Positions 38,887-50,955 of a stretch of 64,000 nucleotides of DNA are shown here, one piece after another. Every line of letters begins with the position of its first letter. Position 1 is the stretch's first letter. The DNA is taken from the NCBI RefSeq assembly GCF_026230105.1, contig NC_079476.1, forward strand, positions 24,046,559 to 24,110,558. The letters run 5' to 3'. Source of the stretch: Diorhabda sublineata. Its lineage: Eukaryota; Arthropoda; Insecta; Coleoptera; Chrysomelidae. The notes beneath the pieces are model-generated. The model was not told where the DNA came from and made no database searches. It worked only from the letters and a program-made list of their open reading frames with translations. A program made the translations under genes and the position numbers.

Positions 38887-39423
38887 TAGTTTCCCTAAAT
38901 CTTTTAACCCTTCGACTAATGTTTGATTGGTTAGCACCTAGTAAATTGGTTTATATACTTTCCTTTCCCAAAGCTATTACGAACTTATCCTTGCTGAAAA
39001 GACGTGTTCGATTCATATTTTTTCAAGCGAATTGTTAATTTATGAGTTAGGGCACTAATCCACACGAAAGAACTAACAACAAACAATTTCAAACTGGAGA
39101 AAGACGTGAATGAATTAATATATATGAGAAAAATTTCTTGCTTACATCGAGGGGCTTGTGGACCATAATTTTATAACGAATATAAAACTGAAATTTCACC
39201 AACTGCAAAATTTTCATCACCAATATTTGAACAGTTGTTTGAATAATAATTTGTTCATCTATCTTATCAAAAATTTTACAGAACAGGATGTTGGAAATTG
39301 CTAATATGTTTTTTTAGGCGCGGTGTGTCAATACAGGATAGTGGAATCAGAAAGTATACAGAACAAACTCTTAGATTTTCATAAGGAAGTTGTTAAATAT
39401 ATATTTAAATACATATACGTAGG

Positions 39424-39835
39424 GCGGTCCATTAGTTCTAAGCCTTACATAGAAAAAAAGGTCATAAATAAAAAAAAATAATTCTCAATATATTATCCCA
39501 TTATTTCCACACACGTTTCTGAACGTCTGACTAAAGTTTCTATGCTTCTATAAAAATATGATGCAATATGAGTCAAAATGTTTGCCTGTTTAACATCATC
39601 TTCGCTGTTAAATGGCTCTCAGCTCCGCGAATTAAAAATAGTCGGACGGGACCAAATCGGCGTTATATGATGGGTGTTAAATTTCTGTGAGCCACAAAGT
39701 CAAAGAAATATGCCCCGTTTATGGTTGTATTTGAAGTCAAAAGGATACCCTCGCAGTCTCAAAATATTGTAACCATCACTTTTTGGACACTTTTCGTGAC
39801 ATTTGGTTTCCACTCCACTCCATGGAGTATCTTAT
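39424..39835 (-). pseudogene. Internally deleted mariner relic (family shared with 50.5 kb)
   Basis: Reading leftwards, the sequence aligns by eye with the plus-strand copy at 50330-50955: GTCACGAAAAGTGTCCAAAA versus GTCACGAAAAGCACCAAAAA, AATACAACCATAAACG in both, AAATTTAACACCCA versus GATTTAACACCCA, and TTTAACAGCGAWGAT in both. The stretch with the DNAPVH block is missing here. The left end TTAGTTCTAAGCC may be the terminal repeat. Confidence 0.65.
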
Positions 39836-39886
39836 AAATTTTATAAAATTCTAGTTTCTAGTCTCTTTAAACTATAAGGAAAATGT

Positions 39887-40073
39887 CAGGTGCGGTCTTG
39901 CACAATCCCTAACCCCCCCTTCCCCAATAAATAGAAATTAATTAACGATTTTGTGTTTATCAAATTAGTAAAGGCACTTTTTTAGAATGTGAAAAATACA
40001 TTACAAAAGGGTGTTACATACATTACAAAATACATACAATAAAGGGCGGTATTTACACACAGAACCGGCCCTG
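39887..40073. mobile_element. Possible hAT-like MITE, 187 bp
   Basis: Left end CAGGTGCGGTCTTG and reverse complement of the right end CAGGGCCGGTTCTG form imperfect terminal repeats of a form common in hAT elements (CAGRGCCGG). The interior is noncoding and contains a run of cytosines. The flanking 8 bp do not match, so no target-site duplication supports it. Confidence 0.4.
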
Positions 40074-40689
40074 GCTGTTTTTTATTGGATTGTAATATAT
40101 AAACAAAAATTTAGGATAATTACGTTAAACTAACTACTAATAAAAAATTTGAAATTGGTTCGTTTTACGTATTCCCAGTATGGGAAATGACGAAATTTTT
40201 ATTATCAAAACATATATTTGTATAACCTGAATAAATTCAAACAAAATGCATTTATGTACATTGAAAATATTTGATCGAACAAATTGTGAACCAACTTACT
40301 ATATTTATAATTTACGTGATTATCGTTAAACGGTTAATAGTATAATTAGAAGGACTAATTAAGGTTAATAATCCGACGAACGACACCTTATGTCCTGGTA
40401 ATTTATTTCTATAACGCCGTTCTAGAAATTGCATTAATCCTAATCTAATCAATGTAAGAGTCTCCATTCTGAGACTAAAATTATACGAGGGTTGGAGCAA
40501 CTATTTTATTCTTGAAGATACTAGTGAGGTTAGACAATGTGACTTACAAAAACAAAAGGACAAATTAAATAGCACTGAAATATCGTAACATAAGGTTACG
40601 TGGTGCAAAAAAAATACGTCAAATTAAGTTTATATGACAAATCTGGACTTAAAGACTATTAGACAGACGATACTAAATACATCTAGGTA

Positions 40690-40830
40690 GAAAATTTACA
40701 TGGAAGAAACAAATATTCTTCAAGAAAAAACAGCTTGGCAGATAGTCATGATTACCACTCGAATCAAGCTCTTTATATACAAAACCGTATTGAAGCCTAT
40801 ATGGATCTATGACATTCAGGTTTATCTCGA
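40690..40830 (+). pseudogene. Jockey-like reverse transcriptase tail
   Basis: Plus-strand reading TRIKLFIYKTVLKPIWIYDIQVY matches the segment NKLLLYKxxLKPIWTYGIQLW found just after the reverse-transcriptase domain of Jockey-type insect retrotransposons. Only about 40 codons are recognisable. Upstream and downstream frames are closed. Confidence 0.7.
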
Positions 40831-41749
40831 TCCCCAAGTCCCACATATCGCACCAGGAAGTCTGTGTGGTGCGGGGTTCTCTTTTACAATTGAAAAATAA
40901 ATGGCACTAATGAGTTGTGGGGCCACTGTATTAGTTAACATTGATGCCAAGTCACGAGGAGCTGTGTTTTTTTCATCTACCACACAAAGCGTCTGTTCTG
41001 ATTCACATGTAGCATGCTTGGGATCAATGAATGTATTTTGTGAATTTGTGAACATTGCCGTTTTTTATTGAGAGGCCAGTAGCAATTTAGAAAATAACTG
41101 AGTAAGTTGTTGATCGTGAAAGTTTGAGCAGAAATTGATAATTCAGATTTAAAAAAATGCCTTACTCAACAACAATGCATAGAATCGCTTCATACACTTT
41201 TTTGCAATGAAGCACCATCATAGAAGACTGTTTACAACTAATTTGCAGAATTTCGTTCTGATCATGCGCGCGCTAGGTTAACTACTATTGTAACTGTAGA
41301 CAAACCAGTATAGCCGTTACTTTTATATATATATATATATATGTCAAAAGCTTTTTCAGTATGAATAAAAGCGCAAATTACGTCAGGCGGTAGGTTTTTT
41401 TTCATTTTATAGGAATACCGACAACAAAATAACCAGGAAAAGTTAATAATCCACAAAATCGTTTATGGTTATCAAAAAACAGAATAAGTTAGTAAAACTG
41501 GTTTATTGATACACGATTTTTTTTATTTTATGAGTTTTTTATAGGTCCTCCTATCGGTAAGTTAATTGCTTTAGAAATTACCTTTCCTAGATGGTATTAT
41601 CAATTTATAATGAAAGTTGTTTTGTTACAGTAGAGTTGGGTTATTTTCCTTAGGGTTTTTTCATTAGATTGTATCCACTCAAATTCACTTTAAAAAATTT
41701 TCGACCTAACAAATGAACAAGGCATTTTTGTTTCTCAACATAGGCCATA

Positions 41750-42386
41750 TATTTTTAGGTTCGACAATTCGTGAATATTAGTCATGGTGATATTGTGGAT
41801 AGCCTCTTCTATCTCTATATCCTCAATGGTCATCCAGTACCATTTGGTAAACTTCATATTGCTGGTTGTCGCAGTTTTTGGCCAAACCGTACCCTCGTCG
41901 GCAGTTAAGCTGATACGGCCGAGTTTTAATTCAGCTGCCTAAAATTTTACGGTCCTAAATGATAGTGCGGAGTCTCCGTACATTCTTACCTCCGTCATCT
42001 TACATTTAATGACATTTCAATACTCAATTCTCTCTATTTACAGAAATCGACTCTCCTCAATCTTTAAGTTAACGGTCGACTGTACCGATATTATTTAGGG
42101 AAATTAATATCTTGTTTGTTATTAGAAAAAAAAATAGTCATCGATGGTGAGAGTAAAAAAGAAAAGAAAATATAAATATGAACTAGTTCAAGGTATCCCA
42201 AGTAACAGGCCCTTTATTTATTGATCAAAGTCCACTAGCTTCTTGTTGAGTAAGAAGTGATAGAGATTTGCGTGATACATCAGATAGTAATCACGAAGAT
42301 TGAGTTTCATCGAAAATATAGCTTATGATCATAAGAACATGATGAACTTCAAGTTGAAGTCGGAAACTTTTCAGGCAACTCTCGTA
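41750..42386 (-). pseudogene. Mariner 5' half with terminal repeat
   Basis: Reading leftwards from the TA at 42385-42386: terminal repeat CGAGAGTTGCCTGAAAAG and then TTTCCGACTTCAACTTGAAG. The N-terminal DNA-binding region follows (42000-41760): TEVRMYGDSALSFRTVKF, a stop, AAELKLGRISLTADEG, PKTATTSNMKFTKW and DIEIEEAIHNITM. It matches the mariner HTH and linker (GESAxSYSTVKFWxxEFKRGR...SGRPKTATT). The catalytic half is absent. The same terminal repeat recurs near 63.5 kb. Confidence 0.8.
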
Positions 42387-42726
42387 CTTACAAGCATTAA
42401 TACACCCATATTCAGTACAAACTTGCAATGCTTGTGTTGAACATACATTGAAATGAATAGAAGTAAACAGTTCTTAATTACACTAGGAAGACATCCGTTT
42501 TTAAAATCCAAAGAAAACCATTTAACATATATGTAAATTTCCCCACCTTAGTTGTTGAAGCATAATTTTACTTTTTAAGTACAAAACGTCTTTTACATTT
42601 GTGTTTTTACTTAAATGTAACTCGCATATAATTTTTGAATAAGTTATGCTGTTTAATTCCTAATTTGAATTTTATTCCACCTGATGAAAAACAATTACGA
42701 GGTATAATTAAAAATACGGTAATCAC

Positions 42727-43068
42727 TTAAGCCGGTACTACACGATGCCTTCAACTATACGTCATTCCAATGTACGGCTGAACATAGGAAGGAACGCTGA
42801 ATGGGACTGGGGCCTTATCTTAACTTATAGAAATGAAAAAAATTAATAAACTGCATACAACAGATATAAATTATTTTAAAATACACTGGATGTTGCTGGC
42901 AACTTTGGTTTTTTCATATTAAACACACACATTCACACGTAAAAGGACAAGAAGTGTTTGTACTGTTGGTTCCAACTTCATACCAATGCCAAACGACCAT
43001 ACGATGAGTCCAATCATACCAACGTCCAACGTTAGAAGCATTGAACGCATCTTGTGGTACCGGCTTAA
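42727..43068. mobile_element. MITE with 28-bp terminal inverted repeats (Harbinger-like)
   Basis: The left end TTAAGCCGGTACTACACGAT plus GCCTTCAA and the reverse complement of the right end TTAAGCCGGTACCACAAGAT plus GCGTTCAA agree at 25 of 28 positions. Both termini carry TTA/TAA, consistent with a 3-bp TWA target duplication of PIF/Harbinger elements. A TTAA duplication of the piggyBac type is an alternative. The 342-bp element has no open frame, so it is non-autonomous. Confidence 0.8.
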
Positions 43069-43669
43069 CTCTCACAACATCAAGAATTCAGAAATTCAGA
43101 CAAGCAGAGACAAATAATAACGCGTTCGGGTCTCTTCAATTAAATTGTTTTTGAAAACAGTTTACAACTGGAAATGACTCAGTTCATTACGAGGAACGTA
43201 TAAGACAGATGAAACTCCGTAACATTCTAAAGGTGATTACGAATCGGGAAAAAACATTCGATTTTCACGATTCATTAATGAATAATGAACTGAATATTGT
43301 TTATCAACTAAGTCAATTAAATCAGTGCTAAAAATAGGTATCAGATAATAATTCTAATAGTTAAAACAGTTCGTTTGATGTAAATTCATCATTCATTCAA
43401 TAAACAGCAGAAAATGACATGCAATTCCAATGATATTTAAAAAAAACTTAGAAATTCAATCAAATATGGATTACATTTTCTAGTGATATGAGATGCGTCC
43501 AATATATTCAAATATATATCTGCTATTCATTAATTAAATCGAAAATATGATCCCATATTATTTTTTGAATAACATCTCCTTCGAATAACGTATCGTTCAT
43601 TTATCTATCTGTCGATATCGTCTTCGATAATATTACACCACTCTGATGAGACGCAATAACGTCGAAACC

Positions 43670-43930
43670 GGTTAGCGGACTTTTTTGTTTCCGAAGATAA
43701 AATATGCTTTGAAAGGGACCCGATTTGAGTCGATAGAAGCGGTAAAGCAAAAAACAGCAGAGCTCTTAAAGGTCCTCACCAAAAAAGACTTCCAGCACTG
43801 CTTCGATCAATGTAAAAAACTTATGGAAATGTGTGTGGCGAGGGGAGGGGAGCATTCGAATGTAGAATAATTTTTATAATAAAACCCTTTTTCGTAACCA
43901 GTCTCGTTTTTTAATATCCAGACCTTGTAA
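43670..43930 (+). pseudogene. Mariner 3' end (same family as 46.1 kb)
   Basis: Plus-strand frame FPKIKYALKGTRFESIEAVK through LLKVLTKKDFQHCFDQCKKL and then GGEHSNVE stop is a typical mariner transposase C-terminus. It is followed by AATAATTTTTATAATAAAACCC and a terminal repeat ending ATATCCAGACCTTG at 43928, with TA following. Bases from GGGACCCGATTTGAGTCGAT on are nearly identical to the element at 46104-46869. The left part of the element is missing. Confidence 0.85.
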
Positions 43931-45469
43931 CATGAACTTCGGCATGAAAGTCAAGGTTCAAAAGCTGCTGTTTGCTTTTAATCTATGGAAAATGCCAACC
44001 CTTCTCGAGGTTGGAAATTAATAATTACAAATTAACCTCAGATCTCAAGCACATTTCTTACAGTCAATACTTTTTTAGCTACCTACTATTAAACATGCTG
44101 AGCTTTCGACCAAAAAATGTTTTTGAAGCTTAATAGTTATTGAAAAACTACGCACTTTACGTGAAAATTAATTTAGAACAAAGTTGAAGTTAATGATGGT
44201 GAATTAAATAAAAAAATTCAATTTGCAGTTGAAAATTTCAAGCTTTCAAAAGTTTCTACAAATATTTTGAAAAAAAAATTGTATGGCTTTTATAGAGATC
44301 TTAAGAATTAACTATGATTCAAGCTTTTGCGCAAAAATTGACAGCTATAAAGAAAAGAAAAAATCGAAACCAACAGATTTTCCAAAAAGTACTAAAATGA
44401 TAAAATAAAGTTTATATATTTTTAAATTTTCTACTATAAATTATTAAAATTAGTTAGTTAAAACCTCTAATTGAAGTATCTAAATCACCTATCTCCGGCA
44501 CCAACTCAAAAATCTCAAAAAAATTATGGTCGATAAACCAGTATTTTTTGTAAGTACTCTCCGTATTTCGAAGAATTTATATACGTTTATATATAATAAC
44601 TTCGTCTTCATTTATTATACATACCCCATGAGGGGTAGTTTTTGAAGGATGAAACATTTATAAATTTAAAAACCATAACATACACTAAGAAACATGTTCA
44701 TGTATTTATTTTACAAAATGAAACAATTTTATATATAAAAAAAATTGTATAGCTTTCGCCTTTTGTATGTTGTTTTTAGAGGGATGAAACAATATAAATA
44801 CTCACTCAAGGTATTTTCGGTCCTTAAAATTGAGTTTGTTTAATGAAGGGTTGTTTTTCTAAGAATTAATTCGTTGAAAAAAATTATAATTTGCATTTTG
44901 AAATATATAGGAATATTTTATTCATTTCAGCGGTATTTGGGGGGTGAAATGATTATTTCTCTGTTTACATGAAAAGGGGTAACTTAAAAATAGAAATAAG
45001 GCAAGACAAACTTGATTCAAAATTTTCATACAAATCGATTTTGTTCCAAAAAAATTACAGTAATTACGGCGATTTGATTTTTTCCCCAATCAAATTTGGG
45101 ATTAACTCAATAAAATAATTAATTTATATATTTTGTTCTAAATGATGATGAAAAATTAAATATTCTATTCTCACCAGGTGAGCAAACATTTTGAAGTTAA
45201 TTCGTATTAAGAAAAAAATATTTCAAATTAAATGTCGGAAAATATCAAAAACTAACTTAAATTTAAAAATTATTCGAATTTCCTTTAAATCAATTATACT
45301 TTATTTGAAAATTCAGTTAGTACAAATGAAATTATTTTTTTCTGAACTTTACTACGTGATATTAAGTTTATCACTACTATTAACAATATTTTTATTATTA
45401 GCTATATAAATTTTGAAAAATATAAAAGTCCTGCATGTCCTCGCATGAGAATTTTTTTCGAAATAAAAA

Positions 45470-45670
45470 AAACGTACCTGCTAAATGATTTAACAAAACA
45501 CAAACACGAATGTGGAACGACTTAAATAAGCGACGACACCGCGTCAGCAACAAACACGGCAACTGTCTCAAGTCAAGTTTACAAGGGCAGTTTCAACGGC
45601 TTTCTGAAACTAATATTTATTTTACTTACACGGCTAAGCGCGTTATCACTTCGGTGAATTTGATAGCTAG
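45470..45670 (-). promoter_or_regulatory. Candidate promoter and noncoding first exon, minus strand
   Basis: A CpG-containing, less AT-rich island stands out from its surroundings (GCGACGACACCGCGTCAGC, ACGGCTAAGCGCGTTATC). On the minus strand, TTATTTAAG is followed about 60 nt later by a strong splice donor AGCAG|GTACGT (exon end at 45478). No ATG lies between. It could be the 5' untranslated exon of the golgin gene, whose first visible coding exon starts at a splice acceptor 12 kb downstream. This is inference, and a repeat is the alternative. Confidence 0.3.
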
Positions 45671-45894
45671 AATTTTTTAAAGCTTAGTTTCCTATCTTCG
45701 TCTTTATATACCGGAACAGATAAAACGTTTATATCAAACATATTTCGTGATTAGAAAACGGTTTTTAACAAATATAGAAAATGTTAACGTCTGAATTATT
45801 TTTTTTTCAGTTCTTATGCTTCTAAATGTTCTTGAAACATATCAAAAGGTGTAAGAAATTATATTCTTTGATACAGTTGAATCAAATTAGTATA

Positions 45895-45905
45895 GGGGGG
45901 GGGGG
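45895..45905. repeat. Poly-G run
   Basis: Eleven consecutive guanines, unusual in such AT-rich DNA. It could be slippage-prone or partly a sequencing/assembly artefact. Confidence 0.9.
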
Positions 45906-46103
45906 AACGCGCAAGTACTGTCTCGAGGGTCTGCATAACTTTTTTAAATATTCTGTTGTTATAAACCTCGGACTTTATACCCTCCAACAGATTTATAAAC
46001 GCGGCAGAGTAATAGGTCTACGAGGTTTTGTAAAACGCTAATTGTAAATCTGAAATTTATTTTCAAGTTTTGCTTCATAATTTAGTAGCAGCAACCTGTT
46101 TTA

Positions 46104-46869
46104 CGAGGTCTGGATATCAAATAACGAAACTGGTTACGAAAAAGGGATTTATTATAAAAATTATTTTATATTCGAATGCTCCTCTCACCACCCACCTTTC
46201 CATACGTCTTCTTTGGTTAGTGCCTTTAGGAGCTCTGCTGTTTTTTGCTTTGCCGCTTCCATCGACTCAAATCGGGTCCCTTTAGAAGCAGATCTTTTTC
46301 TAACCTTTCGAAAAAATCTGAGCAGACCCATTGACACAAGAGCTTTTGGTCAGGAGTCAGATTTTTAGGCACCAACTTCGCATAGACTTATGTACTGTGT
46401 AATTTATTGTGTAAAATTTTTCTTTATAGGCGTTTACAGCATCGGCAATTATCTGAATGCTCATTCTTCGATCTGCACGCACAATTTTGTTGATTTTGGT
46501 TACTGTTTCCAGAGTTAAAACAGTCACAGGGCGATCTGGGCGCTGGTCACCTTCAGTACTCTCTCGGTCCTCACCAAAGCAGTTAATCACTCAAAAACAC
46601 GCGCAAGAGATAAAGAATTGTCTCCATATGCTTCTTGCAATAATTTATAGCACCCAGTCGAAGTTTTTTCAATTGAACGAGACATTTGAGATTGATCGCT
46701 GCTCCTGTTTTTTGTCACACATGATGAGAAAAAAACACGTTCGTTTCAAACCGCTACTAGTATAATAGTGACGGAATAATGTATTGGGACGTGCATAGAC
46801 AAGATATCTAGATACTCCAAACAAGAAACCCTCTAGGCGCGCAGTCTCTTATTTAATTGCCAGACCTCG
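46104..46869 (-). mobile_element. Internally deleted mariner, 766 bp, with both ends
   Basis: CGAGGTCTGG at 46104 and its complement CCAGACCTCG ending 46869, with TA on both sides (46102-46103, 46870-46871), define a complete but shortened insertion. Reading leftwards: start region MSRSIEKTSTGCYKLLQEAY (near 46690-46630), GDQRPDRPVTVLTLETVTKI and NKIVRADRRMSIQIIADAV (HTH), then a jump to LTPDQKLLC and the C-terminal RFESMEAAKQKTAELLKAL. All three catalytic blocks are deleted. TA duplication and long end similarity are preserved. Confidence 0.9.
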
Positions 46870-47199
46870 TATATAGTTTATTAAAAAAACGTCATAGTAG
46901 TAAATCTTCATGAATTTCGCAAAACCAATATAGGATGAATATCAAAATATTATTATGAACATTTTTTTTGTATTTACATATAGGGCAGGTCGTTTCACCC
47001 CGTATCGGGACGAGGATCTTCTCTATTATAGAGAGTTCAGAAATAGTAGTAAGTGAATTGAACTGAGAATTAAATAAATATTTTAAAGATCTTTATAAAG
47101 AATCCGTTTCAAATTCATTATTCATCTCATTCGTAACCCTCAAAAATGTACAAAACAAAACTCTAAAGTTGATTGACTGATGGCAATTTATTTTTCATT

Positions 47200-47600
47200 T
47201 CAATAGTTCGATACATTTCAACTTCTTTAACCCATCTTCATCTCTGACGATGATAACTTGGTGTAGTGGTGCTAAAAATAGTCTGGTCAGTACGTTTCCT
47301 CCTCATTCGATTAAAATTTCTATCCAACGAGTGACTTGCAAGTTTGAAAAAAAAATAGTCATACAAAGCTAAATCTGGAGGAAACGTTGGACAAAACAGG
47401 AGTTTGTAGCCAAATTCAATCAATTTAATGGTGGAGAAGGCGGAGGTGGCAATTCGCACAAATGGAGTCGTTTTTTACTTTAATTAGTCGTCGAATCGGC
47501 CCAATAATTCACCTTTCCGGCCGATAGGACAATTTTTTGAACACGTTCACTATATCGACTGTTCTTTGGTCTCTGATGTGGTGGTGGATTGTTATATAGG
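47200..47600 (-). pseudogene. Mariner C-terminal relic
   Basis: Reading leftwards, ...RYSERVQKIVLSAGKV near 47560-47510 is followed by IKLIEFGYKLLFCPTFPPDLALYDYFFFKLA (third catalytic block, consensus HPPYSPDLAPSDYFLF). LDRNFNRMRRKRTDQ and the sequence to 47200 correspond to the expected C-terminal part. Frames are broken and no ends were identified. Confidence 0.7.
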
Positions 47601-50329
47601 GTGAGCAAACATCGTGAATAATAGGAAGTTTGTTAAATTATTCGCATCGAAATTTCCACATTCCGTGATTATTTTTTAAAACGTTATCATAATTTCAAAT
47701 CTAATATATTCCACAAACAGAAACCGATAAATACGACAAACGACAATAATTCTTATCGTTAAAAACGGAACAAAAACTCTGTACATTGACCACCCCTACC
47801 ATAAAATTAATACGTTCAGTTCGTATTCGTTAAGTGGCACATGCGTAGATACACGTGAATTAAAAACAGGAAAGTATGATCGTAAATAACACCTATAATA
47901 TACCACGTGTTTAACTATCGCCATTGTTGGATTACGAGGTAAGATGTTTGTTGATTATTCATTCATTTTTTTAATTGAAAATGTAGGAAAATACACAGGA
48001 AGTTGGAACGATGGGCTAGTAAATAGTATAAAATGTATTAGAAAATCCAATTTACATAATATCACAATTAAAAGTAGTGTGCACGTTGTTATAATTTAAA
48101 TAATGTTTAAATTCGACATTGTTGTACCCCTATAAAAGGAATAATAAAACCACGCTTCACCGTTAACGCGGAATTGCATATGGGCATTGTTATTTCCAAA
48201 TATAGGTTCGTCTACTTTCAATTTGTATTCAATTTAGTTGAATTCGAGAATGATTCGAAGTCGAAATTTGAACAATACTAGTCTTTCTAAACAAATAAGC
48301 TTTTCGAAATAGCAAAAAACAATAATTTGGTCAAATAAACCGTGGAAAGAATATACGAACTGCGTACGCATTATGTTAGATGCCTATGTGCGCAACATAT
48401 CAGTCGGCGTCCAGCCGCTACAACCTATCCTACCAGTTATATTGGTTAAACCCATAAGAATGTAGTGTACGTAATAAATGGAAGTGCCGTTTCAGCAAGA
48501 GAAGGTCCCGAGTATAATTGGTTTCTAAAGTGATTAAAAAAATACGTGGAAACAACCGGAGGTTTCTCTTAGTAGTCTACAAGTTTTATAAACTTCGTTG
48601 TTTGAAATTGTTGAACAAAAGCTAAGCTATCACAAATTTCGTTTAAGATAAGTGGCAAAGGTGCTTTCAGATCACCATAAAGTTCGGAAAGTGGAGCTTT
48701 TACATTTATTCACCTTCTGGATGGCATAAAACAAAATTATAGTCCATATAAGTTCCTCAAAAAAAACCTCTTCACCAATGAAGATCATGGCGACTTTCCT
48801 TTGATATAGATAAAGAACCATTCTAACTGGTTTTCTGGAACGTGGTGTTATAATTTACTCCGAATGGTACGTCGTGCAACTGGAAACAAAGAAAGAGGAA
48901 AAGTTGACGTTCACACGATCTCACGTGACAGACCGCAATAGAAAACTCATTAATAATAATTTCCTTCATCTAAACTGTAGTTCCGATCTTGCACCTAGCT
49001 AATTAAACAACGCTCCACGTCGACGTGGAGCTATTGATGAATAGTGAAAGGAGGAAGGAATTATCTTCTCCAACACTATAATAATAGCGCCTATCTGTTT
49101 AGTGATTAAGTAGAAATGTGAAATTTTGGTCGCTTGTTCTCGTTTAAAAAATATTTTTTTTTGTATTTCATTTTCATATTTCGATTTGAATTTAAAAACG
49201 TTCCTCATCTTCTGAATGGAAAATTCGTTAATCTACCACGGAAGTTTCGTATTCACTATAGCTGCCATTGTAGCTTTCAAGCATAACGCGTAGGAATCGC
49301 AAAATCGACTTACCAACTGGTGGAATTCTAGATTTCTTCTTTTTCCACCACGGATCATCATAATGAAACTAACAGGAAAAGTTATATGGTAAAGATCGAG
49401 CATATATCTCGATACCGAACATGTATTGGACCTCTTTGGTTTAAGATTCTAACTGAAATAAGAGGCAGAACATTGTACGAACCATCCTCCAAGCAACAAT
49501 TGTTTTTAGAGCGCCAAATTCAAATGTGTTAGCTACTTATAATCTTCTCGAATTTGTAATGAAATATATAATTTAAAACCTATTAATGATAGGTTTTGTT
49601 TATTACGCTGCGTTTTCAAAAAATTAATTTCATAACCATATAAATTGGATTTTGTTTTGGAGAAAAGGTTTTAAAGTGAACAGCCTGTTAGTTTTGGTAA
49701 ATTATCAAGTCACGTGTTGTTTATTGTTTCCTTTTTTTATTAAATATTGAAATATGTATTCCTATTCATACGAAGGTTATTATAGAACTAGTAATATTCA
49801 CGTAATGGTGAATTTTGATTGCTTGTTATGTATCTAGCATAACTAATTTATGATTTCAAATGTAGCGATAACATGAATAATGATAATATTTTTTTTATAA
49901 AAATATATAAAGATCAAAGAAATAGGTCGTAAGTGAATTTTTCGTCAGTTTTAAAAACTAATTTTCAATCAGGACAGGCCTAAAATCAAGTAAATGTTAC
50001 GTTAGTTTAAATAGATGGATTCACAATTAAAAAAAATGTCTATTGTCATTTTGAAAGTTTTTTTCATAAAAAAAATTTATTATATCTCAATATTTTTACA
50101 TAGTTTTTCGAAACGTTGTAATATATATTAAAAAGTTCATAAACTACTTGGCAAAGATTCACACAACGTTTCAACTCGCTGCTTTGAACCAATTTATTAT
50201 AGCAGATCTCGAAGGACTACTAATTCAAGTCTGTCTCAAATTAAATTTCGCGTTGTTATAAAATTGTTGTCTTAAGAAGATTGATAGCAAAACAAATCAA
50301 AAACAGAATGGAAGTTGCTTACGATGACT

Positions 50330-50955
50330 TGTGTCTATCATTTTCAACAATTCAAAGTTGTTTTGTTGGGCAAAAAATCATTAAAAAATGACCCATTTAC
50401 GGGAGGTCCTGGGTCGGTGACCCCTCAAGAAAACATTAAATGTTCTAAGTCACCGGCGCCTAAAAACGAAACAAACTACAGTACAGACTGGTATTTCCGA
50501 GGATCCTACATGAGCATTTAAATTTGAAGTGGTACCAAGGCAAAAGAAAGTAAAGGTCACGAAAAGCACCAAAAAAGTGATGGCTTCGATATTTTCATAC
50601 TGCATACTTTTCATCCTTTTGAATTTAAGGAATCAAATACAACCATAAACGAGGCAGAATCAGCCGAGGTGTGAGGTTGCCTCATGACAATGCTCCAGTC
50701 CACATTACTTTGCTTTCCAAGACTTCACAGAGATTTAACACCCACCTTATAGCCCTGATCTGGCCCCGTCCACCTATTTCTAGATAACAAAGCTGAAGGC
50801 TGAGTTAAGAGGTAAAATATTTAACAGCGACGATTGTATTAAACAGGCGGTGTACGAACATTTTGACTCTAAAGATGCATCATATTTTTTAGTGATAAGC
50901 TCTAGTCGGTTGCTCTGAAAAGTGTGTGGAAATATATTGAAAAATAATCACAGTT
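50330..50955 (+). pseudogene. Mariner relic with DNAPVH block
   Basis: Plus-strand GVRLPHDNAPVHITLLSKT (second catalytic Asp retained, near 50685-50720) is followed after a frame change by LIWPRP-type remnants of PDLAPS, then KLKAELRGKIFNSDDCIKQA and YEHFDSKDASYF. GGPGSVTPQENIKC at 50400-50450 corresponds to the linker region. Same family as the shorter minus-strand relic at 39424-39835. Confidence 0.75.
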
